From Spirochaetota bacterium (lineage in GTDB: Bacteria > Spirochaetota > UBA4802 > UB4802), in assembly GCA_029907515.1 (NCBI GenBank), contig JARYLT010000010.1, positions 1-55,122 of the forward strand: a DNA stretch of 55,122 bases, read 5' to 3'. Below are positions 17,796 through 26,347 of this stretch, one piece after another (within the stretch, counting starts at the first letter, position 1; every line of letters starts with the position of its first letter). The position numbers and the translations under genes were made by a program. Below the pieces are notes generated by a model that did not search any database, had not been told where the DNA came from, and was given only the letters and a program-made list of their open reading frames with translations.

Positions 17796-18938
17796 TTATG
17801 AATACACTGAAATGTTTTGCTTATGTTTATCTAATGTTTCAGTTATTTCTATTATTCTTTCCTTCAATAATTGAATTCCCTGGCCAGTTAAACTTGAACC
17901 AGGTATAGCATCTGGAAACCGCAAACGCACATACTGGATTGTTTCCTCTTTTGCAATATCAAGTTTATTGAAATATAGTATAACTGGTTTGTTACTGCAA
18001 TCCAATAATTGTAATTCGTGATTCACTACCTTTATAGCTTTTTCGATATCTATATCCAGGCCTACAACATGTATAATAAAATCTGAATATTTTATCTCTT
18101 CAAGTGTAGACTTAAATGATTCAACAAGATGTGAAGGGAGATTATTGATGAAACCAACAGTATCAGTTAACAAGACTTTGTGGCATTCATCCAGATAGAC
18201 AATTCGGGTATATGCATCAAGAGTAGCAAACAACCTATCTTCAACAAATAAGTCATCCTTTGCGAGCATATTTACAAGAGTTGATTTCCCTGCATTGGTA
18301 TATCCAACTACTGCACCAATTATTTCATTCTGTAGACGCTCCTGCCTCTGCACATTTCTGTGCATGGATATGTGTGATAGTTTCTTTTTAAGGGTTTGTA
18401 TTCTTTTAACAATATGTCGCCTATCAGTTTCCAGCATTTTTTCCCCAGGACCCCTTGTCCCAATTCCACCTCCTAACCTGGATAAAACACCTCCAAGACC
18501 TTTAAGTCGCGGTAAAATATAGTTAAGTTGTGCAAGTTCAACTTGAATCTTTGATTCGACAGTTTTAGCTCTACATGCAAAGATGTCCAGTATAACCTCG
18601 GTTCTACCAATAACACGACAACCAAGAAAATTTTCAAGGTTTCGTATCTGAACAGGTCGTATGGTATTTAAATCAAAGACTACAAGCCTTATTGATTGTT
18701 GCTGGATAATTTTTTTTATTTCTTCAAGTTTACCGCTACCAATAATATATGCTGGATCAAGTGAAATCCGTTTAACTACTAGCTTAGAAACAACAACAGC
18801 GCCCGCTGTTATTACCAGTTGTCTTAATTCATCTAGTGAATGAAACACTTCTTCTTCATTATCGTTTGGTAAATGTATTCCTATAAGAATAGTCTTTTCA
18901 TTTTCAGAAATGGGGATTCTATTTACTGATGCATCCAT
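17796..18938 (-). CDS. hflX: ribosome-associated GTPase HflX
   Basis: GTPase that splits stalled or hibernating ribosomes under stress. The 380 residues comprise the N-terminal HflX domain (about 15-175, with the glycine-rich GLGGVLSRLGGGIGTRGPGE region near 147-166), a coiled-coil linker and the G domain. G1 is GYTNAGKST (212-220), G3 DTVGFI (259-264) and G4 NKLD. No clear ribosome site precedes ATG 18938; its first codons overlap the end of the DUF192 gene by 20 bases, so reinitiation is likely. Confidence 0.95.
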   Translation of the reverse strand: MDASVNRIPISENEKTILIGIHLPNDNEEEVFHSLDELRQLVITAGAVVVSKLVVKRISLDPAYIIGSGKLEEIKKIIQQQSIRLVVFDLNTIRPVQIRNLENFLGCRVIGRTEVILDIFACRAKTVESKIQVELAQLNYILPRLKGLGGVLSRLGGGIGTRGPGEKMLETDRRHIVKRIQTLKKKLSHISMHRNVQRQERLQNEIIGAVVGYTNAGKSTLVNMLAKDDLFVEDRLFATLDAYTRIVYLDECHKVLLTDTVGFINNLPSHLVESFKSTLEEIKYSDFIIHVVGLDIDIEKAIKVVNHELQLLDCSNKPVILYFNKLDIAKEETIQYVRLRFPDAIPGSSLTGQGIQLLKERIIEITETLDKHKQNISVYS

Positions 18939-19413
18939 TTGATATAACTTTTGACCCGGTTGTAATAAAATTTTTTTTAAACCAGCCTTGATTTACTTCC
19001 AGAGCAAATTTAGCAGGGTATTTTGATGAGTATGTTGGAAAAGTTTGATATGGTTTCATATCCTGAATATCATTTATTATTCCATTTTTATCTATGAATG
19101 CAATACTCAAAGGGATGACGGTATTTTTCATCCAGAATGTTCTGTAATCCTCATCATCAAAAACAAATAGCATCCCGCAATTATCACATAATTCTGATCT
19201 CCCCATGAGTCCTTTAGCATGCTCTTCACCTGTTGCAGCTATCTCAACATTACAATTTATGGGTCTATTTATTGTATTAATAATGTATATAACACAATTT
19301 TTTTTATTTTGTGCATAAACAACAAACTTTCCATTAAAATAACATTTCTGCACAATAACAAAATACATTGCGTTTATTAGTATCAATACAAATATACTGT
19401 TTTTTTTAAACAT
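18919..19413 (-). CDS. exported DUF192 family protein
   Basis: Small exported protein of unknown function, about 164 residues. A signal or anchor segment (residues about 6-25) is followed by the DUF192 domain with its typical features: KGLMGR, a cysteine pair (CDNCGM), MLFVFDDE, RTFWMKNT and PLSIAFID. The family is common in diderm bacteria and often sits near envelope genes. ATG 19413 is preferred; a GTG two codons earlier (19419) is possible. No strong ribosome site is visible. It overlaps hflX by 20 bases at its 3' end. Confidence 0.85.
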   Translation of the reverse strand: MFKKNSIFVLILINAMYFVIVQKCYFNGKFVVYAQNKKNCVIYIINTINRPINCNVEIAATGEEHAKGLMGRSELCDNCGMLFVFDDEDYRTFWMKNTVIPLSIAFIDKNGIINDIQDMKPYQTFPTYSSKYPAKFALEVNQGWFKKNFITTGSKVISNGCISK

Positions 19414-19441
19414 TTTCACTATTTACTTTTTATTAATAATT

Positions 19442-20173
19442 TTAAAATTCATTTATATATTCAATACGTATAATCCGGTTTGGATTTTCATCTTTCTGGA
19501 ATAATACATCAAATTCTATTCCCAATCGTTGCATGTACGAATATCTCATACCAACGTTGTACAACCACTCATCAGCTCTATCAAAGTTATAATATACACG
19601 TTCCATCTCAGCTTTAAATATAAATATTTCTCCAAGCGGGATATCCAGAGCTAAAAAATAAGATGTATCTTCAGGGACATATTCAGGCTGAGTTGGTATA
19701 CGCATACCAAAATGTATATGCTGTTCATCATTGAATAAATATATGGGTTTTGTAATTACAAAATACGGCCCATATATCATTTGATTCAGTTCATTCTTGC
19801 TATTATATGTCTTGCCTTCCTCCCCAATATAAAAGGAATCATAGCCAATGGCAAATGAAATTGGGAACATTTCCCATCCATCAGTAAATTTAATTTTCCC
19901 TACCACACCAGGTACATTGGGGTCAGGATCATCTTTACCAATTGCATTCTGAATATCCAGCGAAGCTCCCAAAAAAAAATTATTATGAAGCCCAATAAAT
20001 GCTTTAAGCTCAACCCCGCCATTATCATACCCAAGAAATGATAACTGGTAAGTACCTCTTGCAATTGTATATGCAGTTGGCGTGTCAATCACTGTTGTAT
20101 TTCTTATATAATACTGAGCATAAACATAATGTGTAAAAGTGATAAAAAGTATTGTAATTATTATTTTTCGCAT
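19442..20173 (-). CDS. probable outer-membrane barrel protein, unrecognised family
   Basis: A protein of about 243 residues that I cannot assign. A clear signal peptide (MRKIIITILF to YVYA, cleavage before Gln) precedes alternating polar/aromatic stretches such as FLGASLDIQNA, MFPISFAIGYDSFYIG and YFLALDIPLG, and it ends IIRIEYINEF with a terminal Phe. These are hallmarks of beta-barrel outer-membrane proteins. The start is taken as ATG 20173 because it begins the signal peptide and has GGGA upstream, rather than the ATG five codons earlier. It lies between rph and DUF192 on the same strand. Confidence 0.7.
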   Translation of the reverse strand: MRKIIITILFITFTHYVYAQYYIRNTTVIDTPTAYTIARGTYQLSFLGYDNGGVELKAFIGLHNNFFLGASLDIQNAIGKDDPDPNVPGVVGKIKFTDGWEMFPISFAIGYDSFYIGEEGKTYNSKNELNQMIYGPYFVITKPIYLFNDEQHIHFGMRIPTQPEYVPEDTSYFLALDIPLGEIFIFKAEMERVYYNFDRADEWLYNVGMRYSYMQRLGIEFDVLFQKDENPNRIIRIEYINEF

Positions 20174-20235
20174 AGTTATCCCAACCATTTCATGAATTGA
20201 TAAATAAGATATAGTATTATATTTATATTCGGCTT

Positions 20236-20961
20236 TTATAATGACAATTTAAGCATATCATTTTGTATCTTGAATATCTTTTGTATCCCATCTTGTGCTA
20301 ATTGCAACATTGATTCAAGTTCTTGTATTGAATAAGAACGCTTTTCGCCAGTACCCTGAATCTCAATTATATTATTGTTGCTGTCCATTACCAAATTCAT
20401 ATCTACATCACACTGAGAATCTTCTTCATAATCCAGATCTAGCAACAACTCTTTTCCAATATAGCCTATTGATATTGCTGCCACCTGGGCTTTGACTGGA
20501 TTTTCAGCAATAATGTTTTGTTTTAGTAATGATTTGACAGCCAACTGTAAAGCAATATAAGCACCAGATATTGCAGCAGTTCTTGTCCCTCCATCTGCCT
20601 GAAGTACGTCACAGTCGACAACCAGTGAAACACCTTGCATAGCTTCTAAATGTAAAACCGTACGTAAACTTCGTCCAATTAATCGCTGGATCTCAACTGA
20701 CCTCCCATCTGGGCGAAGGTTTCTTCTCTCAGTCCTTGGATTTGTAGCATACGGTAATAACGTATATTCAGCTGTTAGCCAGCCAATACCTTTATCCATG
20801 GCATGTTGTGGTACCTGCGGTGACTGTGAAACAGCACATATTACCTGTGTATTGCCACATGTGTATAATACTGAACCCAATGCAGCAGGACAAAATTGTG
20901 GTATTACTGTTACTTTACGTATTTCATCGTATTTTCTGTTGTTCTTTCTCAAGTAACTCAT
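20236..20961 (-). CDS. rph: ribonuclease PH
   Basis: Phosphorolytic 3' exoribonuclease that trims tRNA precursors. At 241 residues it is full length. The signature GWLTAEYTLLPYATNPRTERR region (about 60-80), GRSVEIQRLIGRSLR and the CDVLQADGGTRTAAISG active-site block are intact. Since none of the tRNA genes here has an encoded CCA end, 3' trimming is directly relevant. The gene starts 38 bases inside the 3' end of the PorV-like gene, with AAGG close to ATG 20961, so translation is probably coupled. Confidence 0.97.
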   Translation of the reverse strand: MSYLRKNNRKYDEIRKVTVIPQFCPAALGSVLYTCGNTQVICAVSQSPQVPQHAMDKGIGWLTAEYTLLPYATNPRTERRNLRPDGRSVEIQRLIGRSLRTVLHLEAMQGVSLVVDCDVLQADGGTRTAAISGAYIALQLAVKSLLKQNIIAENPVKAQVAAISIGYIGKELLLDLDYEEDSQCDVDMNLVMDSNNNIIEIQGTGEKRSYSIQELESMLQLAQDGIQKIFKIQNDMLKLSL

Positions 20962-22120
20962 TTTGCCTTTTTAACTCTTTAAGTTCTTCTAAATCCTGAA
21001 TTTTTTTATCTACATTTTTATGATATGGATTATAATCCCTTGCTTTTTTAAATTCTTCGATAGCACCATCTATATCATCTGTAATAAAATATTTTATGCC
21101 TCGCTGATAATGAACTTCAGCTTTTAATTTATCCTCTAAAGTAATGACCTTTGGTATAAGTTTAAAGGTAACGGTAAAAGAATAAATAGGGCCAAATACA
21201 CCTGCATCCTGATATGAAGCATCTATAACAAATGCAATGTTCTTAATGGCATAGTTAAAACCCAGGCCAAATGTATATTTACCTGCATCATTGAATCTAT
21301 ATCCACCTCTAAAAAATAAAATATCAAGATAATTTAATTCAACACCTGCATTGATTCTAAAGCTTTCATTAAATCCTGAAGTAAAGTCATACAGGTCAGA
21401 TGATGTAATAGCATTTTCTATCAAATCAACATTAAAACCAAAAAAATGTGACATTTTATATGATAATCCTGCACGGATTAATCGTGGCAGACTATCATCT
21501 TTAGCATTTGTTCCAATATTTTGTATTGATAATCCAAGAGATAAATTTCTTATTGGAGCATCAAAAGGGGAAAACATTGTTATACGTTTCAAAATTCCTG
21601 CATCAAATGCAAAGGATTGCAATTGCAATGTATCAATTTGTTGATAGATATATTTTATTGATCCCCCTACTTCCATAAATCCTAAGGAATAACCATACGC
21701 CACGATGCCACTAACATTGTAAAAATTAACTGTTCCAATCTTATTCCCGTTAATATCAATCTTATCAAAAGGGGGGACCCAGAAAACTGAAGTTGAAAAA
21801 CCAAAAAAACCATTCCATACTGGAAATGCTAATGAAACATTTTCAAATCTTGAATCTACTATTAATTCTTGATGCATTAAACTCATAACCGGGAACTTCA
21901 GAGTACCCAATCCAGCTGGATTGTAATAAATAGCATTTACATCACCAACTTCAGCAGTAAATGCTTCACCCATACCAAGCGGTCTGCTGCCAACACCAAT
22001 TTCCAAAAAATCGGCACCAGAAGTTCCTCCTGAACCTGCTGCATATGTATATTGGGAAGTAAAAATAAATAATAACAGTATTATTAAGAAAAAAATATTA
22101 TATTTTTCAGTATGTATCAT
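20924..22120 (-). CDS. PorV/UPF0164-like outer-membrane protein with C-terminal TPR
   Basis: 398 residues: signal peptide (about 1-27, ending TYAAG), the family hallmark FLEIGVGSRPLGMGEAF and the IYYNPAGLG loop near 65-71, then a beta-barrel of about 14 strands up to 315. A TPR unit (HYQRGIKYF...A-x2-YNPYHK) and a charged Gln/Glu/Lys coiled coil follow at the C terminus. Barrels of this kind are FadL-related; in spirochaetes the UPF0164 group is a family of such proteins, with PorV a relative in Bacteroidota. The substrate or partner is unknown. The periplasmic TPR tail could bind other envelope proteins. Confidence 0.82.
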   Translation of the reverse strand: MIHTEKYNIFFLIILLLFIFTSQYTYAAGSGGTSGADFLEIGVGSRPLGMGEAFTAEVGDVNAIYYNPAGLGTLKFPVMSLMHQELIVDSRFENVSLAFPVWNGFFGFSTSVFWVPPFDKIDINGNKIGTVNFYNVSGIVAYGYSLGFMEVGGSIKYIYQQIDTLQLQSFAFDAGILKRITMFSPFDAPIRNLSLGLSIQNIGTNAKDDSLPRLIRAGLSYKMSHFFGFNVDLIENAITSSDLYDFTSGFNESFRINAGVELNYLDILFFRGGYRFNDAGKYTFGLGFNYAIKNIAFVIDASYQDAGVFGPIYSFTVTFKLIPKVITLEDKLKAEVHYQRGIKYFITDDIDGAIEEFKKARDYNPYHKNVDKKIQDLEELKELKRQNELLEKEQQKIR

Positions 22121-22281
22121 ATAATCACAATATCACAAACAACATACAATGCCACTGAACAAACTGATAGCATTTAATACTAATAATAAAGAGTATGACC
22201 ATGTACCAATTATAAGTTCGTACAATATATAAATACTACATAACCTGATTTTGATTTATGCAATAAAAAAATGGAAATAAG

Positions 22282-23406
22282 CTATTTAATTTTTATACTT
22301 TTAAGGCTTTTTAAATAAGCATAAATGAATCTATTTATATCTCCATCCATTACATGATCTACTGAGCCTGTTTCCTCTCCTGTACGGTGATCCTTAACCA
22401 TGGTATATGGATGAAATACATAAGAACGAATTTGATTGCCCCATGCAATATCTTTTTTTTCGCCAAATTTTTCCAACTTTTCTTTTTCAAGTTCCCGCTT
22501 TCTAAGCTCATATAACCGTGATTTTAGAATTTTCATTGCATAGGCTTTATTTTTATGTTGTGAACGCTCATTCTGGCATTGGACTACAATCCCGGTTGGA
22601 ATATGAGTAATCCGCACTGCTGAATCAGTCCTGTTAACGTGTTGCCCACCAGCACCTGATGCGCGGTAGGTATCAATTCGTAAATCTGACTCATTTATCT
22701 CAATATCAATATCCTCAGGTGCTTCAGGGATAACATCTACTGATGCAAAAGAAGTATGCCTTCTCTGGTTGCTGTCAAATGGGGATATTCGAACCAGCCT
22801 GTGAATTCCCCGCTCACCCTTTAACAATCCATAGGCATATTCACCCTTTATTAACATGACAACTTCTTTGATCCCCGCTTCAATATCAGGCATATAATCC
22901 AGAATTTCAACATCAAAACGGTTATCTTCTGCCCAACGCGTATACATGCGCATGAGCATGCTTGCCCAATCCTGTGACTCAGTGCCACCAGCACCAGGAT
23001 GAATGGTCACAATGGCATTTTTGTCATCATCAGGATCTGATAGTAATTCCAGTGTTTCTAATTGTTCAAAGCGTTTTGTAAATTGCTCAACCCGCGATGC
23101 AATATCACCTATAACATCAGTATCATTTTCATCAATTGCCATTTCCAAAAGCATTATGGAATCTTCTATATCTTTTCTTAGAATATCCCAGGGTTCAATA
23201 TTCTTTTTAAGCTGGGTTATCTGTTGCTGAACCAAAGTACTTCGTGCTTGATCCTGCCAGAAATTTTCTTTATACGTTTCTTCAACTAATAATTGTAATT
23301 GCTTCTTTTTATCATCTATATGTAGCGCAGTATACAGCTCTTCAATGCTGGCTTTAATCTGCGTCAACTCTCGCATCAAATCTTTTACGTCCGTATATTC
23401 CAACAT
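22282..23406 (-). CDS. prfB: peptide chain release factor 2
   Basis: Recognises UGA and UAA and triggers peptide release. The SPF anticodon tripeptide is at 208-210 and the catalytic GGQ at 253-255. The frame is continuous from ATG 23406 (AGGAG 5-6 bases upstream) through 374 residues, so the programmed +1 frameshift found near codon 25 in many bacteria is absent here. The expected region (around LYTALHIDDKKK) reads straight through. Autoregulation by UGA-dependent frameshifting is therefore not available to this gene. Confidence 0.97.
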   Translation of the reverse strand: MLEYTDVKDLMRELTQIKASIEELYTALHIDDKKKQLQLLVEETYKENFWQDQARSTLVQQQITQLKKNIEPWDILRKDIEDSIMLLEMAIDENDTDVIGDIASRVEQFTKRFEQLETLELLSDPDDDKNAIVTIHPGAGGTESQDWASMLMRMYTRWAEDNRFDVEILDYMPDIEAGIKEVVMLIKGEYAYGLLKGERGIHRLVRISPFDSNQRRHTSFASVDVIPEAPEDIDIEINESDLRIDTYRASGAGGQHVNRTDSAVRITHIPTGIVVQCQNERSQHKNKAYAMKILKSRLYELRKRELEKEKLEKFGEKKDIAWGNQIRSYVFHPYTMVKDHRTGEETGSVDHVMDGDINRFIYAYLKSLKSIKIK

Positions 23407-23483
23407 TTTACTCCTTGCTAATATGAATTTGTTTTTAATTATAATAATTATTAATTACAATAAATATGTATTATAGCGCATGG

Positions 23484-24614
23484 TCAATAGAAAATGGTAT
23501 TTTTTTGTAGAAAGTGATAGCTCAAATGATTAGATATATCCTGTTCAAGTTCTTCTGATGAATGAAAATCCTTACCTGTTATCTCTTGCCACGTATAATC
23601 AGCTTCCATGCAAAGATAAATATATGCCTTTTTGAATATTTCATGTAATTGTTGATACATAAAATTATAAATTTGTATTCTTAATGGTTTAAAATATCGG
23701 TATTTCCCATCAATCCCGGGAAACATTTCATACACAGTCATCATCTCTTCAGGAAATTTATCTCTTAATATCTCTCTGAAATGCAAATGATACCTGAATC
23801 CGCCCATAGATATCCATACAACTTTTTCAGGATCTATTTTTTCCTGCAATAATTTTATAACATTATAATAATCATTTTCCCAGCCGTGATACAGTATAAT
23901 AGGATCAAAGTGAAATGCCACATAATAACCTGCATCAATTGCTTTTACTGCAGCATGTATTCTTTCGTCTAATCTGGCAGTATCATGTTCATAATATGCA
24001 ATATTATGCGGGGTGTTTAAACTCCATGCAATCACTGCATTTCCTTTAGATGGTATATTGAGCAAATGATCAATATTGGCTGACTTGGTTTTTAATTCAA
24101 AAAATATATTGTTGTACTTTGAAAAAAACTGTATGAGTTCAGAACCAATGCCTGTAATTTCATCAAACATAAGTGAATCGGTAAATTCACCTGTTCCGAT
24201 TCTATAGACCATTGATTGCAAACAATTTTTAATAAAATCACGTAATTCGGCAAAAAGCCTTTCAGTATTGGTAAATTGCACAATACCATAATTGTTCAAA
24301 TATACATGCATGTAACAATATGAGCAATTATACAGACAATTAAAGCAGGTATTGATAACCCTGTATCTGCAACAAATCATATATGGTGAACCAGGGCAAA
24401 CCTGATAAAATCTTCCAAGAAAAGGTTTTAGAAGTATTACATCTTTTGAATCAATGTTATTAATCTGCAATTCATTAATTATGGAATTTAATTCTTCTTC
24501 ATTATGATAGGCTATCCTGTTATCTATTGCGCTTGATAAAAACCTATCAACAATTGTGTTGCTTTTCTCTTCCTCTGGATAGACCAGATAGTGTATATCC
24601 TTTATAGTTCGCAT
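23484..24614 (-). CDS. radical SAM protein, spore photoproduct lyase-like
   Basis: Radical SAM enzyme of 376 residues. The cluster motif CLYNCSYC provides Cys93, Cys97 and Cys100, followed by YMHVYLNN; upstream are more cysteines (73, 81, 82, 90). The order of segments (CxxxCxxCY then TGEFTDSL, ELKTKSAN, WSLN, FHFDPII and WISMGGFRY) is that of the SplB-like family, whose founding member repairs the spore photoproduct in Bacillus DNA. No sporulation gene is present, so the substrate is unknown; a DNA-repair role is only a guess. ATG 24614 lacks a strong ribosome site. Confidence 0.8.
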   Translation of the reverse strand: MRTIKDIHYLVYPEEEKSNTIVDRFLSSAIDNRIAYHNEEELNSIINELQINNIDSKDVILLKPFLGRFYQVCPGSPYMICCRYRVINTCFNCLYNCSYCYMHVYLNNYGIVQFTNTERLFAELRDFIKNCLQSMVYRIGTGEFTDSLMFDEITGIGSELIQFFSKYNNIFFELKTKSANIDHLLNIPSKGNAVIAWSLNTPHNIAYYEHDTARLDERIHAAVKAIDAGYYVAFHFDPIILYHGWENDYYNVIKLLQEKIDPEKVVWISMGGFRYHLHFREILRDKFPEEMMTVYEMFPGIDGKYRYFKPLRIQIYNFMYQQLHEIFKKAYIYLCMEADYTWQEITGKDFHSSEELEQDISNHLSYHFLQKNTIFY

Positions 24615-24747
24615 AGTATCTTATTAAATCTTATGTAAGCAGTACAATTTTTTACGGTAAAGCACTTTTTTTATTGCAAATTTTATAATACTCATTTTAG
24701 TTATTGTTTTACAGGCTACAACAATTTTTATAGATAGGAGTATATCT

Positions 24748-25092
24748 ATGGGATGCTTATTTTGTAACATCATAACAGGAAAAACTCCATCAACCAAAGT
24801 TTTTGAAAATGATAAAGTATATGCATTTAAGGATATAAATCCACAGGCGCCATTTCATGTGTTAGTGGTTCATAAGGATCACATAAAAAATATTGATGAG
24901 CTTAATGAAAAAAATAGTTATATTATGAGTGATATTTTCCTGGCAATAAATGAAATAGCAAAGCAGGAAAAATTGGACAAAGGCTACCGTGTCATCATTA
25001 ATAACGGCACCGCTGCAGGACAGGTAATATGGCATTTGCATGTGCATATACTGGCAGGTAAAGACGATCTTGGTCCTATGCTTGCCCAATAG
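24748..25092 (+). CDS. HIT family protein (HINT-type nucleotide hydrolase)
   Basis: Histidine-triad protein of 114 residues, of the type that hydrolyses adenosine phosphoramidates. The triad HLHVH places His96, His98 and His100 in the catalytic loop after GQVIW. An N-terminal CLFC pair (Cys3, Cys6) matches the zinc-binding HINT form. TAGGAG lies about 8 bases before ATG 24748. Its last 17 bases overlap the 3' end of the convergent CorC-like gene, so the two transcripts share complementary ends. Confidence 0.95.
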   Translation: MGCLFCNIITGKTPSTKVFENDKVYAFKDINPQAPFHVLVVHKDHIKNIDELNEKNSYIMSDIFLAINEIAKQEKLDKGYRVIINNGTAAGQVIWHLHVHILAGKDDLGPMLAQ

Positions 25093-26347
25093 AAGCTTTT
25101 CGCCTTGGGATTGATACAATAACTCTTTCTATAGATCTATCGGTTGCTTCTTCAATCTGGAATGTTATGTGCTGGTAATGTATTTTCTCACCAACCTCAG
25201 GAATATGCCCCAGTACATATAATAGAAAACCTGCTAATGTTTCAAAATCTCGCTTTTCAATTTTTATTCCAAAACGTCGCTGGAAATATTCAATATCCAG
25301 GTCCCCGGCAACACTGAATTTCCATGGTGCTATCTCTTTAATTGAATCATCCTGTGGATGATCCCTTGTTTGTATCTCACCCACAATTTCTTCGGCAATA
25401 TCTTCATCAGTTAACAACCCTTCTACAGCACCGTACTCGTTCACAACAAAAACCATTGATATTTCTTGTTCTTCCATTTCATCTATAAGCTCATATATTT
25501 TTTTTGAAGAAGGAACAAAATACGGTTTCCGTATTATTTGATCAATATTTTTCACGGATTTGTTTTTTAATATATCCTGATAATATATATATCCAATGAT
25601 ATTATCAACCCTTTCCTCAAAAACAGGTATTCTTGAAAACCTGGTTTTTTCAATCAATTCTATGCAATGTTTTATAGACTGTTTCTTTTCAACTGAGATA
25701 ATATCTATAAGTGGAGTCATAACCTCATTTGCTCTCACATCCCTGAAAGAAAGTATCTCATTGAAATAGATGTAGTGTTGCGATTCAATAATACCTTCTT
25801 TTTCCACGGCTTTAAACAATGTATCAATTTCGTCACGGGAACTTATAGGTAACGGCCTGGAATCATCTTCATGAATTGCGTTCTTTATAACAGTGGCAAA
25901 AGCCAGTGTTATGGTAACCAGTGGCCTGAATATTAATGAAATAACTTGAAATAGCCAGAACGTATGCAGTAAAAATTTTTCTGGCTTTGAACGCGAAACA
26001 ATTTTTGGAAAAAGCTCACAAAAAATCAAAAAGAATATAGTCTGGGCGATAGTTACTATGAAAAGCCTGGAATCATGTATTAAAAGTGCTTTGCTAGCAA
26101 AAAATGTTATAAACGCAGTTGCACCAATATTAGATATATTGTTTCCTATAAGAACTGCTACCAGTGCACTGTCGGGATTTTCAATTATTTGCATAATACT
26201 CTTAGCTCTTGTTATTCCTTTATTGACAAGTGCCTGAACATTTATAATATTACTTGATACTATAGCTGTTTCAGTTGCAGAAAAGAATGCAGAAAGAAAT
26301 GTAAAAATTATGATAAGAATTTGTGATCCAATATATATTTCCATCAT
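25076..26347 (-). CDS. DUF21-CBS-CorC transporter-associated protein (TlyC/CNNM-like), paralogue B
   Basis: 423 residues with the order DUF21/CNNM membrane domain (about 1-190, four hydrophobic segments), a CBS pair (about 205-325) and a CorC_HlyC domain at the C terminus (about 335-415). Family members are linked to Mg2+/Co2+ transport or were called haemolysins; the actual ion here is unknown. ATG 26347 overlaps the stop of paralogue A in ATGA. A copy of the dispersed motif (26044-26057) lies inside the DUF21 part, where it encodes Val-Thr-Ile-Ala-Gln. Its 3' end overlaps the HIT gene. Confidence 0.92.
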   Translation of the reverse strand: MMEIYIGSQILIIIFTFLSAFFSATETAIVSSNIINVQALVNKGITRAKSIMQIIENPDSALVAVLIGNNISNIGATAFITFFASKALLIHDSRLFIVTIAQTIFFLIFCELFPKIVSRSKPEKFLLHTFWLFQVISLIFRPLVTITLAFATVIKNAIHEDDSRPLPISSRDEIDTLFKAVEKEGIIESQHYIYFNEILSFRDVRANEVMTPLIDIISVEKKQSIKHCIELIEKTRFSRIPVFEERVDNIIGYIYYQDILKNKSVKNIDQIIRKPYFVPSSKKIYELIDEMEEQEISMVFVVNEYGAVEGLLTDEDIAEEIVGEIQTRDHPQDDSIKEIAPWKFSVAGDLDIEYFQRRFGIKIEKRDFETLAGFLLYVLGHIPEVGEKIHYQHITFQIEEATDRSIERVIVSIPRRKASIGQA

